From Acidobacteriaceae bacterium (GTDB taxonomy: Bacteria > Acidobacteriota > Terriglobia > Terriglobales > Acidobacteriaceae), in assembly GCA_003167305.1 (NCBI GenBank), contig PMTP01000185.1, positions 624 through 11,496 of the forward strand: a stretch of 10,873 nucleotides of DNA, read 5' to 3'. Of this stretch, positions 1 to 8,596 are shown piece after piece. Under the pieces are notes generated by a model that did not search any database, had not been told where the DNA came from, and saw only the letters and a program-made list of their open reading frames with translations. Position 1 is the first letter of the stretch. Every line of letters starts with the position of its first letter. The translations under genes were made by a program, and so were the position numbers.

Positions 1-570
1 ATTGGCTTGAATGCGCACGGCCGGCTTTTGCCCGCCGCTGATGCTCACCAGGCCCACCCCGCTCAACTGCGAAAGCTTGGGCGCAAGCCGCGTATCCACC
101 ATATCCTCAACCTGCGAGAGCGGAATCGAGTCGGACGTGATGGCCAGCGTCAGCACGGGAGCATCCGCCGGATTGGTCTTGCTATAAACAGGAGGCGAGG
201 GAAGGCTCGACGGCAGAAAGCTCTGCGCGGCGTTAATCGAGGATTGAACCTCTTCCTCGGCGATGTCGATGTTGAGGCTGAGAGCGAACTGCAACACAAT
301 CACAGACGATCCGCCGGAACTGGTCGACGTCATCTGGCTCAGCCCCTGGAGTTGGCCGAACTGACGTTCAAGGGGAGCAGTGACTGTTGTGGCCATCACG
401 TCCGGGCTGGCGCCTGGATAGAAAGTCAGCACCTGGATGGTCGGGTAATCAACCTCAGGCAAGGCGGAAACCGGCAGTTGGGTATATGCAACAATACCCA
501 CCAACAGGATTGCCGCCATCAGCAGCGAAGTGGCTACAGGGCGCTGGATGAAAGGCCCGGATGGATTCAC
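1..570 (-). CDS. RND efflux permease, MdtB/AcrB-like (N-terminal part, cut by window edge)
   Basis: Inner-membrane proton-driven RND transporter that would export drugs, metals or other toxic compounds together with the adjacent membrane-fusion protein. Reading leftward from a GTG at 568-570 gives 190 residues without a stop up to the window edge, the N-terminal fifth of a protein that is usually about 1,030 residues. The start [17 protein letters not shown] is the standard RND opening (F-I-x-R-P-V, then transmembrane helix 1 at about residues 12-30), followed by the conserved [16 protein letters not shown] segment and the beginning of the periplasmic porter domain ([18 protein letters not shown], then [12 protein letters not shown]). 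The GTG overlaps the stop of the upstream gene (GTGA), so translation is probably coupled. The family is certain; the substrate is unknown. MdtB/MdtC-type multidrug pumps are the closest match by eye. Confidence 0.95.
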   Translation of the reverse strand, partial: MNPSGPFIQRPVATSLLMAAILLVGIVAYTQLPVSALPEVDYPTIQVLTFYPGASPDVMATTVTAPLERQFGQLQGLSQMTSTSSGGSSVIVLQFALSLNIDIAEEEVQSSINAAQSFLPSSLPSPPVYSKTNPADAPVLTLAITSDSIPLSQVEDMVDTRLAPKLSQLSGVGLVSISGGQKPAVRIQAN

Positions 571-1811
571 GGAGCACGGCTCCCAACGGTATTTTCTTGT
601 GGCACCTGCTTTGCCGCCACGACTTTACTCCCGGCCTGCAACTTGTCGAAGCTGCTCGTCGCCACCACCTCGCCGGGATTGATTCCCGTGACCGAGGTCA
701 TGCCGCCGTCGGCAACGCCCGTCGTGATATTGCGCACGCTCACTACACCATTGGCAATCACATAGAGGAACGCGACTTGTCCGTTGTGCTGGACGGCGGC
801 AGTGGGAACCAGCGTGACCCCGTCGAGCGTATTGACCAGCAATCTTGTATTCACAAACTGGTTCGGGAAGAGTGCGCCGTTCTTGTTATCGAATTGGGCG
901 CGCAACTTGACCGTTCCCGTCGTGGTGTCAATCTGGTTGTTGATGGTGAACAACTTGCCCGATGCTATCTTGGCGGTCTGCGCGCGATCCCATGCCTCGA
1001 CGGGCAGTGTATGCAGCTTCCGCATCCGTGCCTGCACTTGCCCCAGGCTGTCTTCCGCCATCGTGAAGATCACGGTAGTGGGCTGCATCTGCGTGATCAC
1101 CACCAGCACAGTGGATGCGTTTGCCTGCACCACGTTCCCTGGGTCCACCAGGCGAAGGCCTGTCTGGCCGGCTATCGGCGCGGTGATGTGGCAGTAGCTG
1201 AGTTGGACCTGATCGTAATTCACGGTGCCTTGATCGTTTTTCACCGTGCCCTGGTCCTGCAATACAAGCTTCTCCTGGTCGTCCAGCACCTGCTTGGAGA
1301 TGCCGTTGCCGGCCCACGCGGTGCGATAACGGTCCAGGTCCATCTGCGCTTGCGCCAGAACGTTGTTGTCGCGCTCCAGTGCGCCCTGGGCCTGAAGCAA
1401 CTGCGCCTGATAGGGCCGCGGATCGATATCGATCAACGCATCCCCTTTTTGAACGAATTGCCCCTCGCTATAATGCACAGCGGTCAGAACTCCACTGGCT
1501 TGCGCCAAAATGGAGGCGGTATAGACTGGAGTGACCGTGCCGATCGCATCGAGGTAGATGCCAATACTGCCCTTCGCGGCCGTGGAGACAGTGGCCGAGA
1601 CGGATGGTTTCACGGCCGCCAGCGCTTGCTTGGCAGCCGCTGCCTTGGCTTCGTTCTTGTGGATGACCAAGAAGACGATCACGGCCAGAAGCAGCAGGAG
1701 CAGCAAACTCGTCCACAGAATCCAGCGCTTCCGATACCACGGAACCGGCGGGGACAGCTGATGAGCCGCGCCAATGTGCTGACCACCCCATTCGTCTTCG
1801 ATTTCAGACAT
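567..1811 (-). CDS. RND efflux membrane-fusion (periplasmic adaptor) protein, HlyD/MdtA-like
   Basis: Periplasmic adaptor that links the RND permease encoded immediately downstream to an outer-membrane channel. The 414-residue product is normal for the family. It has a cytoplasmic N-terminus, one membrane anchor (about residues 30-50, [15 protein letters not shown]), a first half-lipoyl segment (about 97-130, including [19 protein letters not shown]), an alpha-helical hairpin rich in Q and L (about 133-203), the second lipoyl half ([20 protein letters not shown]) and C-terminal beta-barrel and membrane-proximal domains ([24 protein letters not shown]). The ATG at 1809-1811 is preceded by GGAG seven bases upstream. 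The stop overlaps the permease GTG, so this is the first gene of a two-gene or longer operon. The anchor replaces the cleavable lipoprotein signal found in AcrA. A long open frame on the opposite strand is only an antisense shadow. Confidence 0.95.
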   Translation of the reverse strand: MSEIEDEWGGQHIGAAHQLSPPVPWYRKRWILWTSLLLLLLLAVIVFLVIHKNEAKAAAAKQALAAVKPSVSATVSTAAKGSIGIYLDAIGTVTPVYTASILAQASGVLTAVHYSEGQFVQKGDALIDIDPRPYQAQLLQAQGALERDNNVLAQAQMDLDRYRTAWAGNGISKQVLDDQEKLVLQDQGTVKNDQGTVNYDQVQLSYCHITAPIAGQTGLRLVDPGNVVQANASTVLVVITQMQPTTVIFTMAEDSLGQVQARMRKLHTLPVEAWDRAQTAKIASGKLFTINNQIDTTTGTVKLRAQFDNKNGALFPNQFVNTRLLVNTLDGVTLVPTAAVQHNGQVAFLYVIANGVVSVRNITTGVADGGMTSVTGINPGEVVATSSFDKLQAGSKVVAAKQVPQENTVGSRAP

Positions 1812-1879
1812 GCAGGACTCCGCGCCTACGCACCGTTGGCAATGTGCTCTTCGCAGAATCGCTGAATTCCGGGACGATT

Positions 1880-1914
1880 GTATGCTCAGTATTGCTCAGT
1901 TTCGGAGCGCATAC
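1880..1914 (-). promoter_or_regulatory. Direct-repeat/dyad element upstream of the efflux operon (possible operator)
   Basis: Two copies of TGCTCAGT lie at 1883-1890 and 1893-1900 with a 10-bp period, one helical turn. They sit inside a wider dyad, GTATGC (1880-1885) and GCATAC (1909-1914). On the minus strand a TACAAT sequence overlaps this block and could serve as a -10 box, but no convincing -35 is visible. The element is about 70-100 bp upstream of the adaptor ATG, a plausible place for a regulator of the pump. No regulator gene is present in the window, so an operator role is only inference. Confidence 0.3.
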
Positions 1915-1980
1915 AGGAAGGAGGTTCGGAGAATGTGTGGGTTTTTCAGTGGAGGAACGGATGAAATCTTCTGTTGAATC

Positions 1981-2055
1981 TGGAGCGGGAGACCGGGATC
2001 GAACCGGCGACATTCAGCTTGGGAAGCTGACGTTCTGCCACTGAACTACTCCCGC
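1981..2055 (-). tRNA. tRNA-Gly, anticodon CCC, with encoded 3' CCA
   Basis: The minus strand folds into a full cloverleaf. The acceptor stem is GCGGGAG/CTCCCGC, the D-stem GTTC/GAAC, the anticodon stem TCAGC/GCTGA with loop TTCCCAA (anticodon CCC at positions 34-36, reading GGG glycine codons), the variable loop ATGTC, and the T-arm GCCGG-TTCGATC-CCGGT. The discriminator is T, followed by an encoded CCA at 1981-1983. The mature body without CCA is 72 nt (1984-2055). It lies between the divergent-facing upstream regions of the efflux operon and the kinase gene, and appears to be a single-gene unit. Confidence 0.97.
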
Positions 2056-2065
2056 TTCAAACAAA

Positions 2066-2071
2066 ATTATA
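2066..2071 (-). promoter_or_regulatory. -10 box of the tRNA-Gly gene
   Basis: A perfect TATAAT on the minus strand ends 10 bases before the first base of the tRNA-Gly acceptor stem, a typical -10 position for a housekeeping-sigma tRNA promoter. No strong -35 match is seen at 16-18 bp spacing. Confidence 0.65.
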
Positions 2072-2186
2072 CCTCGCAGTATCGATGCAATGATCGAAAG
2101 GCTCAACGCGAGGGAAATTCAAACGCGCCGGTTGGGACGACGCGTACCCGATCAGACTCTTGGAGATGTTTTGAAATGCGATTGCC

Positions 2187-2210
2187 CTGACATTGTGGGC
2201 TTTTTGTCAG
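2187..2210. promoter_or_regulatory. Inverted repeat before the histidine kinase gene
   Basis: CTGACA (2187-2192) and TGTCAG (2205-2210) form a perfect 6-bp dyad with a 12-base spacer, ending 30 bp before the GTG of the kinase gene. A competing small hairpin, GCCC (2184-2187) with GGGC (2197-2200) followed by five T, overlaps it. Either an operator or a weak attenuator-like structure is possible. The rest of the 2056-2240 gap shows no gene I can support. Confidence 0.25.
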
Positions 2211-2240
2211 CTAACAACCTGCTTGAAGCACTACACTTGA

Positions 2241-3319
2241 GTGATTATGACCGCGAAGCCAAGGGAAGACGGTGATGTCAGGCGCTCGAAGGAGCGAGGC
2301 CGGCCTCTTCTCTGGTTAAGCGGGGCATGGGTTTTGCTGTTCCTCGGCATCTTCCTTTGGGCTTTTCCCGGCTCCGCATTCGCCGAGGCCATCGCTTTGA
2401 TCGCTGCTTGCGTCTTGGCGCCTCTTCCTGCGCTTCTGTATATGCATAGGCGGAAAGACCGATTGCTCGCACGTGCGGCGAATGCAGAAGAAGCGGCTGC
2501 GCAACTGAAATTGCAATTGGAGACCGTCCGCTTCCGCACTGCCCGCTTGCGTGAGGAGTTGAAGGCCGCCGACCGGCAGGCGCGGCTCTCGCATCAACTG
2601 ACGCTGCTGGGCCAGTTCACGGCCGGCTTCATGCACGAGTTCAACAATCCGTTGGCGATTGTGGCGGGCCGCATCGAGGTGCTGCTGGAGGAGCGCAAGG
2701 AGGACGCCGGCCTTTGCGCCGATCTGGAGCAGATGCTCAAAGAGACGCGTTATATGAGCCAGATTGCCACCACGCTCTTGCAGGCGCTGCGGCGGGAGCG
2801 CGGCAGCGAGATCTTTGAGGCCTCGGAACCGCGGAAGGCGCTGGAAGAGGCTTTGGAGGCATTGCGGCCTTCGGCCCAGAACCAGGGAGTGAGTCTGGTG
2901 GAGGAGATCGCAGAGGCTCCGCGGGTGGATGTGCCACAGCACGTAGTGGGCGAAGTGGCTCGCTGCCTGTTGAGCAACGCACTGCAAGCGCTGAAGGGGC
3001 GAGAGGAGGGCCGGATCTGGGTGCGCCTTGAGCCTTATCGCACGGCAGGCGCCAAAGTGGTGGCCCGGATTGAGGACAACGGGCCGGGCGTGCCGGAGAG
3101 CATCCGCGAACATCTCTTCGAGCCTTTCGTTTCTCACAGCAGCGGGCGGGAGCGGCTGGGGTTGGGACTGTTTTTGGCGGCCAGCCTCTTGGATATGTAT
3201 GATGGCCGCATCCGCTATGAAGCCAGGGAGGGCGGCGGGGCAGGCTTTGTGATCGAGCTGCCGCCGGCGCGATTCACGCGCGGCCAGCCCTACCACTGGT
3301 TTACGGGAGGAACCACCGA

Positions 3320-3323
<4 letters not shown>
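2241..3323 (+). CDS. Membrane sensor histidine kinase, NtrB/HisKA-HATPase type
   Basis: Sensor kinase expected to phosphorylate the NtrC-type regulator encoded directly after it. Layout of the 360 residues: two closely spaced membrane helices (about 23-43 and 48-68) with almost no periplasmic loop, a charged coiled-coil linker (about 76-115), a HisKA domain with H-box GFMHEFNNPLA (His132), and a HATPase domain with N-box LLSNALQAL (Asn246), G1 box DNGPGVP (279-285), F-box LFEPF and G2 box LGLGL. All catalytic boxes are intact. There is no PAS, GAF or HAMP domain, so the signal may be sensed in the membrane or through a partner protein. The start is either GTG 2241 or ATG 2247; neither has a clear Shine-Dalgarno. 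The stop overlaps the next start (GTGA), so the pair is translationally coupled. Confidence 0.93.
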
Positions 3324-4720
<1,397 letters not shown>

Positions 4721-4778
4721 TCTCCCCAGGTTGCGAGGAGCTTAGCTGCAAGTCATAGATTCAAGGTAATCCGCACTT

Positions 4779-4794
4779 TGGCGCGCCAGGTGCT
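4779..4794 (+). promoter_or_regulatory. Sigma-54 (-24/-12) promoter of the cytochrome operon
   Basis: TGGCGCG-CCAG-GTGCT matches the sigma-54 consensus TGGCACG-N4-TTGCW at 10 of 12 informative bases, with the obligatory GG-N10-GC spacing. The predicted transcript start is near 4805, just before the AGGGAG ribosome site at 4807-4812 and the ATG at 4821. That rules out an in-frame GTG at 4797 as the start if this promoter is used. The gene for a sigma-54 activator lies immediately upstream. An imperfect TTGC-N13-GCAA dyad at 4731-4751 could be part of an activator site, but it is weak. Confidence 0.7.
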
Positions 4795-4820
4795 ACGTGA
4801 AGGATCAGGGAGCTCCCGCA

Positions 4821-6155
4821 ATGAAATTCTGGACAGTGAGTGTAAACGCAATTTTGCTGGTCTTCGGTCTGATTCTGCTGATGCCCCAGCCAGGCAACGC
4901 CATTCCGGCCTTTGCCCGCAAATACGGCGTCAAGTGCTACACCTGCCATACCGTTCCGCCGGCGCTGAACAAGAACGGCTATATGTTCAAGCGCCTCGGC
5001 TACCGGATGCCGCCCGATGAGATGGACGGAACCAAACCCGCGCCCAAGATCACCGACCTGGACAAGGACATCAAGTTCAGCATCACCAACTCGCTGGCAT
5101 TGATCCTGCAGGCCAGCGTCACCGATGAAAAGACCGTTGCCGATGCAGGCAACACGACTTCGGCGTCCCCGGTGACTTCTTGTGGAAGCGCCACATCGTC
5201 GAGTTCCTCCTGCACCAGCTTCAATCTGGACGAAGCGGCGCTGTTTGTGGCCGGCGCGGTGCCGGAGAGCGGCTTCTCTTACTTTGCCCACTACGAGCTC
5301 TATCAGGGCGGAAGCAACGATCTGGAGCAGGGCTTCGGCGTTTGGACGGGCGGCAAGGCCAACAGTAGCTACTTCATCAAGGCCGGCGAGATGCATATGC
5401 AGGAGGGCGAGGGAACACGGGCGGCGATGTTCTATAACCTCTTCGCAGATCCCGCTTTCACGCTCACCAACGTCGATCCGCTCAGCTTCGCGCTCGATCA
5501 GCATCCGGTCGGCATCGATGTTGGCTACACGCACGCCTCGAATTACTTTAAGAATATCTTTGCCGTCTCCGCCAAGGTGACCAACGGGCTGAATGCGGAC
5601 GGCAGCGAGATCCTCGACTCTTCGACCAAGAGCTCCAAAGATGTGTGGGCTGACGCCGATTATTGGTTTGGTCCCGACGGCGGCGTTACGGTGATGTTCT
5701 ACCGCGGGACAAAGGACCAGATCCAGACTCCGGACAATGGAAATGCTCATTTTACTTATCGGGCGGCCCTCAACCGCGTGGGCGTCTTCGGCAACTATCT
5801 CTTCTTCGACAAGCTGGATCTTCTGGGCGGTTTTATCCGCAGCCAGGATGACTGGATGCCTCCGGATGGAGGGCCGATGTCGCACTATATCTCTAACTCT
5901 ATCCGCGGCGAGGCGGATTACTACTTCAAGACGGGAACGGTGGTGATGGCGCGCTATGATCACGCGCTGGAAACTATTGCACCCAATCCCACGATGCATA
6001 CGCAAGCCTGGGGCATCGGCGGCGAGCACGCACTCACTTCACTGGGAAACATCGTGCTGCGCGCCGCCTATAATCAGGAGCACGACGGCGATCCGGTGGC
6101 TCTCGCAGGCACCACCGACAAACTTTTCAAGCTGGACATCCGGTACATGTGGTAA
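4821..6155 (+). CDS. Outer-membrane monoheme cytochrome c fused to a beta-barrel (Cyc2-like cytochrome-porin)
   Basis: Probable outer-membrane electron conduit. The 444-residue product has a Sec signal peptide (about 1-27, ending PGNA), then a short heme domain IPAFARKYGVKCYTCH (heme-binding Cys39/Cys42/His43) followed by P-A-L-N-x3-G-x2-FK-x2-GY. In my knowledge, this FAR-x(n)-CxxCH-x(n)-PxLNxxG-x2-FK-x2-GY pattern is the N-terminal signature of Cyc2-type fused cytochrome-porins of iron oxidisers. The rest (about 75-444) has no membrane helix but many amphipathic, aromatic-rich beta strands, and it ends in LFKLDIRYMW, with a C-terminal aromatic residue typical of barrel-assembly substrates. 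A Ser-rich loop bounded by Cys121 and Cys131 may form a disulfide. The ATG at 4821 is chosen for its AGGGAG site and for the promoter position. Homology to Cyc2 is by eye; a related but functionally different outer-membrane cytochrome is the main alternative. Confidence 0.8.
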   Translation: MKFWTVSVNAILLVFGLILLMPQPGNAIPAFARKYGVKCYTCHTVPPALNKNGYMFKRLGYRMPPDEMDGTKPAPKITDLDKDIKFSITNSLALILQASVTDEKTVADAGNTTSASPVTSCGSATSSSSSCTSFNLDEAALFVAGAVPESGFSYFAHYELYQGGSNDLEQGFGVWTGGKANSSYFIKAGEMHMQEGEGTRAAMFYNLFADPAFTLTNVDPLSFALDQHPVGIDVGYTHASNYFKNIFAVSAKVTNGLNADGSEILDSSTKSSKDVWADADYWFGPDGGVTVMFYRGTKDQIQTPDNGNAHFTYRAALNRVGVFGNYLFFDKLDLLGGFIRSQDDWMPPDGGPMSHYISNSIRGEADYYFKTGTVVMARYDHALETIAPNPTMHTQAWGIGGEHALTSLGNIVLRAAYNQEHDGDPVALAGTTDKLFKLDIRYMW

Positions 6156-6165
6156 GGAGAGAGCA

Positions 6166-6573
6166 ATGAACAAGGCAATTCGCACCATAACCATCGCCTG
6201 TCTCGGTGCGCCGTTGTTTCTGATGGCGCAAAGCAGCAACGTAACGCTTCCGCAGGACAAGGGGCCGGACAAGATCAACATCTCCGCTTATCCGGCGGAG
6301 CAGCAGAAGGGGTACAAGGTTTTTACGGACAAGTGCTCCAAGTGCCACACCATCGCGCGGCCGATCAACACAACCATGACGGCTGCGGAGTGGAGCCGTT
6401 ATGTGAAGCGTATGATGCACAAGCCGAACTCCGGCATCAGCGACGCGCAGGGAAAGACGATCTACGAGTTTCTGGCCTACGACCAGGAGAACCGCAAAGA
6501 CAAGAATCCGTCTGCGTTCTCCAAGTCGCTGAGCGACGAAGAGATTGAGAAGTTGAAGGCTCAGCAGCACTAG
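6166..6573 (+). CDS. Small periplasmic monoheme cytochrome c
   Basis: Probable soluble periplasmic electron carrier, 135 residues. An N-terminal signal peptide (about 1-21, hydrophobic core ITIACLGAPLFLMA) precedes a charged linker and one heme site, CSKCH (57-61), in the context GYKVFTDKCSKCHTIARPIN. Met83 or Met84, in the conserved-looking RMMHKPNSGIS segment, is the likely sixth heme ligand. The C-terminus is a lysine/glutamate-rich helix. An AGGAGA ribosome site lies 5 bp before the ATG, and the gene begins 10 bp after the cytochrome-porin stop, so the two are surely co-transcribed. That pairing suggests it shuttles electrons between the outer-membrane cytochrome and inner-membrane complexes. 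This role is inferred from position, not from sequence. Confidence 0.88.
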   Translation: MNKAIRTITIACLGAPLFLMAQSSNVTLPQDKGPDKINISAYPAEQQKGYKVFTDKCSKCHTIARPINTTMTAAEWSRYVKRMMHKPNSGISDAQGKTIYEFLAYDQENRKDKNPSAFSKSLSDEEIEKLKAQQH

Positions 6574-6595
6574 ATCGTAGTGCCGCTCGTGTGGC

Positions 6596-6705
6596 CTTGC
6601 CCGCATGGGCAAGACGGTGTTGCCTTCCTCCCCGGTGAGCATCAGGCCCGTTCGCCGGGGCCTTGTCTTGCCGAAGCCGTTACCCGCAAGGAGCGGCTTC
6701 GGTAG
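6596..6705 (+). other. Structured intergenic region: three hairpins with an alternative long-range pairing
   Basis: The spacer between the small cytochrome c and the flavoprotein can form three hairpins in its transcript. Hairpin 1 is CTTGCCC (6596-6602) with GGGCAAG (6607-6613) and a 4-base loop. Hairpin 2 is an 11-bp stem with two wobble pairs, 6630-6640 with 6650-6660. Hairpin 3 is CCGAAGCCG (6671-6679) with CGGCTTCGG (6694-6702), extendable to 12 pairs. GGCAAGAC (6608-6615) is also perfectly complementary to GTCTTGCC (6665-6672), which would break hairpins 1 and 3. No U-run follows any hairpin, so none is a canonical terminator. It could be an RNA processing or stability element, a leader switch for the downstream genes, or a small RNA. 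I recognise no known riboswitch class in it. Confidence 0.45.
6657..6672 (+). promoter_or_regulatory. Possible second -24/-12 promoter before the flavoprotein gene (weak)
   Basis: GGGGCCT-TGTC-TTGCC has the sigma-54 spacing GG-N10-GC and a perfect TTGC at -12, but only three of seven -24 bases match. A transcript would start near 6683, about 56 bp before the ATG at 6739. It overlaps the hairpin region, so chance similarity is quite possible. Confidence 0.2.
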
Positions 6706-6738
6706 AGCAACTCCAGCAATCGGCAGAACGGGGATTTC

Positions 6739-8583
6739 ATGAGCTATTCCATCACCGTCCCGGACCAGGAGTATTTCGACAAGAATATTCCCTGCCGCTC
6801 CGCTTGTCCGATTCATACGGAATGCGGGCGCTACGTCCAGGCGATTGGAATCTCCCAGGACGAGGAAGCCTATCTTCTGGCCCGCGCGCCCAATCCCTTT
6901 GCTTATGTGCTGGGGCGCATCTGCGCGCACCCCTGCGAGGACAATTGCCGGCGCGGCAAGATCGACGAGCCGATCGCCATCTGCGCATTGAAGCGTTACG
7001 CCACAGATCGCCACAACCTGGGCATGGGCCACGATCCGGCGCGTAAGAAGCTGCCCGCCCCGGTGAAGCGCGGCAAGCGCATCGCGATTGTGGGCGCGGG
7101 CGTTTGCGGCCTCACCTGCGCGCACGACCTGGCCTTACTTGGCTATGAAGTGGAAGTATTCGAGTCCGCTCCGGTCCCCGGCGGAATGTTGTATCTGGGC
7201 ATTCCCCAGTTCCGCCTGCCGCGCGAGATCATTAAGATGGAAGTCGATAACATACTGGCCATGGGCGTGACGCTGCACACCCGCGTAACGCTGGGCCGCG
7301 ATCTCTCCTTCGCCGAGCTGCGCGCGAAGTTCGACTCGGTTCTGCTGGCCACCGGCCTCAACAAAGGCCGTGAGTTGAACATCCCCGGCGCGCATCTGGC
7401 CGGCGTGTACAACGGAATCGATTTTCTGATCAACGTCAACCTGGGCTTCGAGATTGAGCTGGGCAAGCGCGTGGTCGTGGTGGGCGGCGGCAACGTGGCC
7501 ATCGACGTGGCGCGCGCGGCGGTGCGGCTGGTGCAGGAGTCGGCGATCTTTCCTGAAGCAGATCAGGATGATGACGCCAAAGGCCTTCAACCGGCCTTCG
7601 ACGCCGCCCGCATGGCCTTGCGCTCCGGCGCGGAAGAGGTGGAGCTGGTCAGCCTGGAATCGCGAGCGCAGATGCCGGCGTGGAAGGGCGAGGTCGATGA
7701 GGCCGAGCATGAAGGCATCGCCGTGGAAAACGGCTGGGGGCCCAAGGAGATTGTCGGCGAGAACGGCAAGGTCACCGGCTTGAAGGTGCGCCACTGCCTG
7801 ACCGTCTTTGACGAAAACGGCCGCTTCAATCCCGCCTTCAGCGACGAGGAGAAGATCATTCCCTGCGACAGCGTGATTCTGGCCATCGGCCAGCAGGCCG
7901 ACCTTTCGTTCTTGAGTGGCGAAGAGGGCGTACAGGTGACGCCGCGCGGGATTCTCAAGATCGACGAAAACCTGATGACCACGGCTCCAGGCGTCTTTGC
8001 CGGCGGCGATGTGGCCTTTGGCCCGCGCATTCTGGTTGAGGCCGTCGCCAACGGGCACAAGGCGGCGCGCTCGATTCACGTCTTCCTCAGCGGCAAGACG
8101 AAGAAGACGGTGCTGAGCCGCTTCCGCATTCTTCCCAACTGGGAGATGCCGCGCGGCTTCCTCTCCACGCCTCGGCAGAAGATGCCGGTGCTGGCGGCCA
8201 ACCGGCGCATCGGAATCGCCGAAGTGGAGTTGGGCTTCGACGAGGAGCAGGGGCGCGCCGAAGGGTTGCGCTGCCTCAACTGCCAGGTGAATACCATCTT
8301 CGACGGCTCGAAGTGCATCCTCTGCGCCGGCTGCGTGGATGTCTGCCCGGAGAGCTGCCTGCGCCTCGTGGATCTGGCGCAGGTGAAGGGCGACGCGCGC
8401 TACGAAGCGCTCATACACAACCGTTATGGAGTGCCCGCCGCAGGGCTCGAAGCCGGTCAGGCGGGAGCGATTATCAAAAACGAGGAAAAGTGCATTCGCT
8501 GCGGCCTCTGCGCCGCGCGGTGCCCGACCGGGGCCATCACCATGGAGGCCCTGGAGCAACAGGAACGGGAAGTCTTTGAGTGA
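6739..8583 (+). CDS. GltD-like FAD/NAD(P)-binding iron-sulfur oxidoreductase with C-terminal 2x[4Fe-4S]
   Basis: Cytoplasmic electron-transfer flavoprotein, probably exchanging electrons between NAD(P)(H) and Fe-S clusters. The 614 residues begin with a GltD/DPYD-type Cys-rich domain (Cys19, 23, 29, 62, 66, 70, 82). An FAD Rossmann motif follows (RIAIVGAGVCGLTCAHDLA, about 114-132, then PVPGGMLYLGIPQFRLP), then a NAD(P) motif (VVVVGGGNVAIDVARAA, 245-261), a second FAD contact (APGVFAGGDVAFGPR) and two ferredoxin sites, CILCAGCVDVC (526-536) and CIRCGLCAARC (585-595). No signal peptide or membrane helix is seen. The region after GGGN has an acidic insert of roughly 28 residues (with DQDDD), and the usual GltD arginines read SLESRAQMPA. 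It is not glutamate synthase: no large subunit is nearby, and a Rieske protein and cytochrome b follow at once. GGGGAT precedes the ATG. Confidence 0.92.
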   Translation: MSYSITVPDQEYFDKNIPCRSACPIHTECGRYVQAIGISQDEEAYLLARAPNPFAYVLGRICAHPCEDNCRRGKIDEPIAICALKRYATDRHNLGMGHDPARKKLPAPVKRGKRIAIVGAGVCGLTCAHDLALLGYEVEVFESAPVPGGMLYLGIPQFRLPREIIKMEVDNILAMGVTLHTRVTLGRDLSFAELRAKFDSVLLATGLNKGRELNIPGAHLAGVYNGIDFLINVNLGFEIELGKRVVVVGGGNVAIDVARAAVRLVQESAIFPEADQDDDAKGLQPAFDAARMALRSGAEEVELVSLESRAQMPAWKGEVDEAEHEGIAVENGWGPKEIVGENGKVTGLKVRHCLTVFDENGRFNPAFSDEEKIIPCDSVILAIGQQADLSFLSGEEGVQVTPRGILKIDENLMTTAPGVFAGGDVAFGPRILVEAVANGHKAARSIHVFLSGKTKKTVLSRFRILPNWEMPRGFLSTPRQKMPVLAANRRIGIAEVELGFDEEQGRAEGLRCLNCQVNTIFDGSKCILCAGCVDVCPESCLRLVDLAQVKGDARYEALIHNRYGVPAAGLEAGQAGAIIKNEEKCIRCGLCAARCPTGAITMEALEQQEREVFE

Positions 8584-8596
8584 GGGTGAGAGGGAT

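Noticed and set aside
561..1865. A 434-codon open frame on the plus strand opposite the efflux adaptor gene
   Set aside because: Its product is low-complexity and rich in R, H and L with no recognisable domain, while the opposite strand encodes a clear membrane-fusion protein with a ribosome site. It is an antisense artefact of high GC content.
1981..2055. The tRNA-Gly 3' end as an integration site for a mobile element
   Set aside because: No integrase gene and no second copy of the tRNA 3' end was seen in the window, and the neighbours are ordinary chromosomal genes.
2197..2212. GG-N10-GC spacing before the kinase gene, suggestive of sigma-54 autoregulation
   Set aside because: Only the GGC and GC bases match; the rest of the -24 and -12 consensus is absent, so this is likely chance.
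2090..2275. A 61-codon small open frame on the plus strand upstream of the kinase
   Set aside because: It has no clear ribosome site, runs into the kinase gene in another frame, and shows no signal peptide or recognisable motif. I could not support it as a gene.
4761..6029. A 422-codon open frame on the minus strand
   Set aside because: It lies antisense to the cytochrome-porin gene, which has a signal peptide, heme motif, ribosome site and promoter. The antisense product shows no domain.
6166..6240. Lipoprotein signal in the small cytochrome c (Cys12 in TIAC)
   Set aside because: Only 11 residues precede the Cys and the hydrophobic core continues past it, so a normal Sec signal peptide fits better.
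6739..8583. Annotation as the glutamate synthase small subunit
   Set aside because: No glutamate synthase large subunit is nearby, the protein has an added C-terminal double ferredoxin domain, and it is tightly joined to Rieske and cytochrome b genes.
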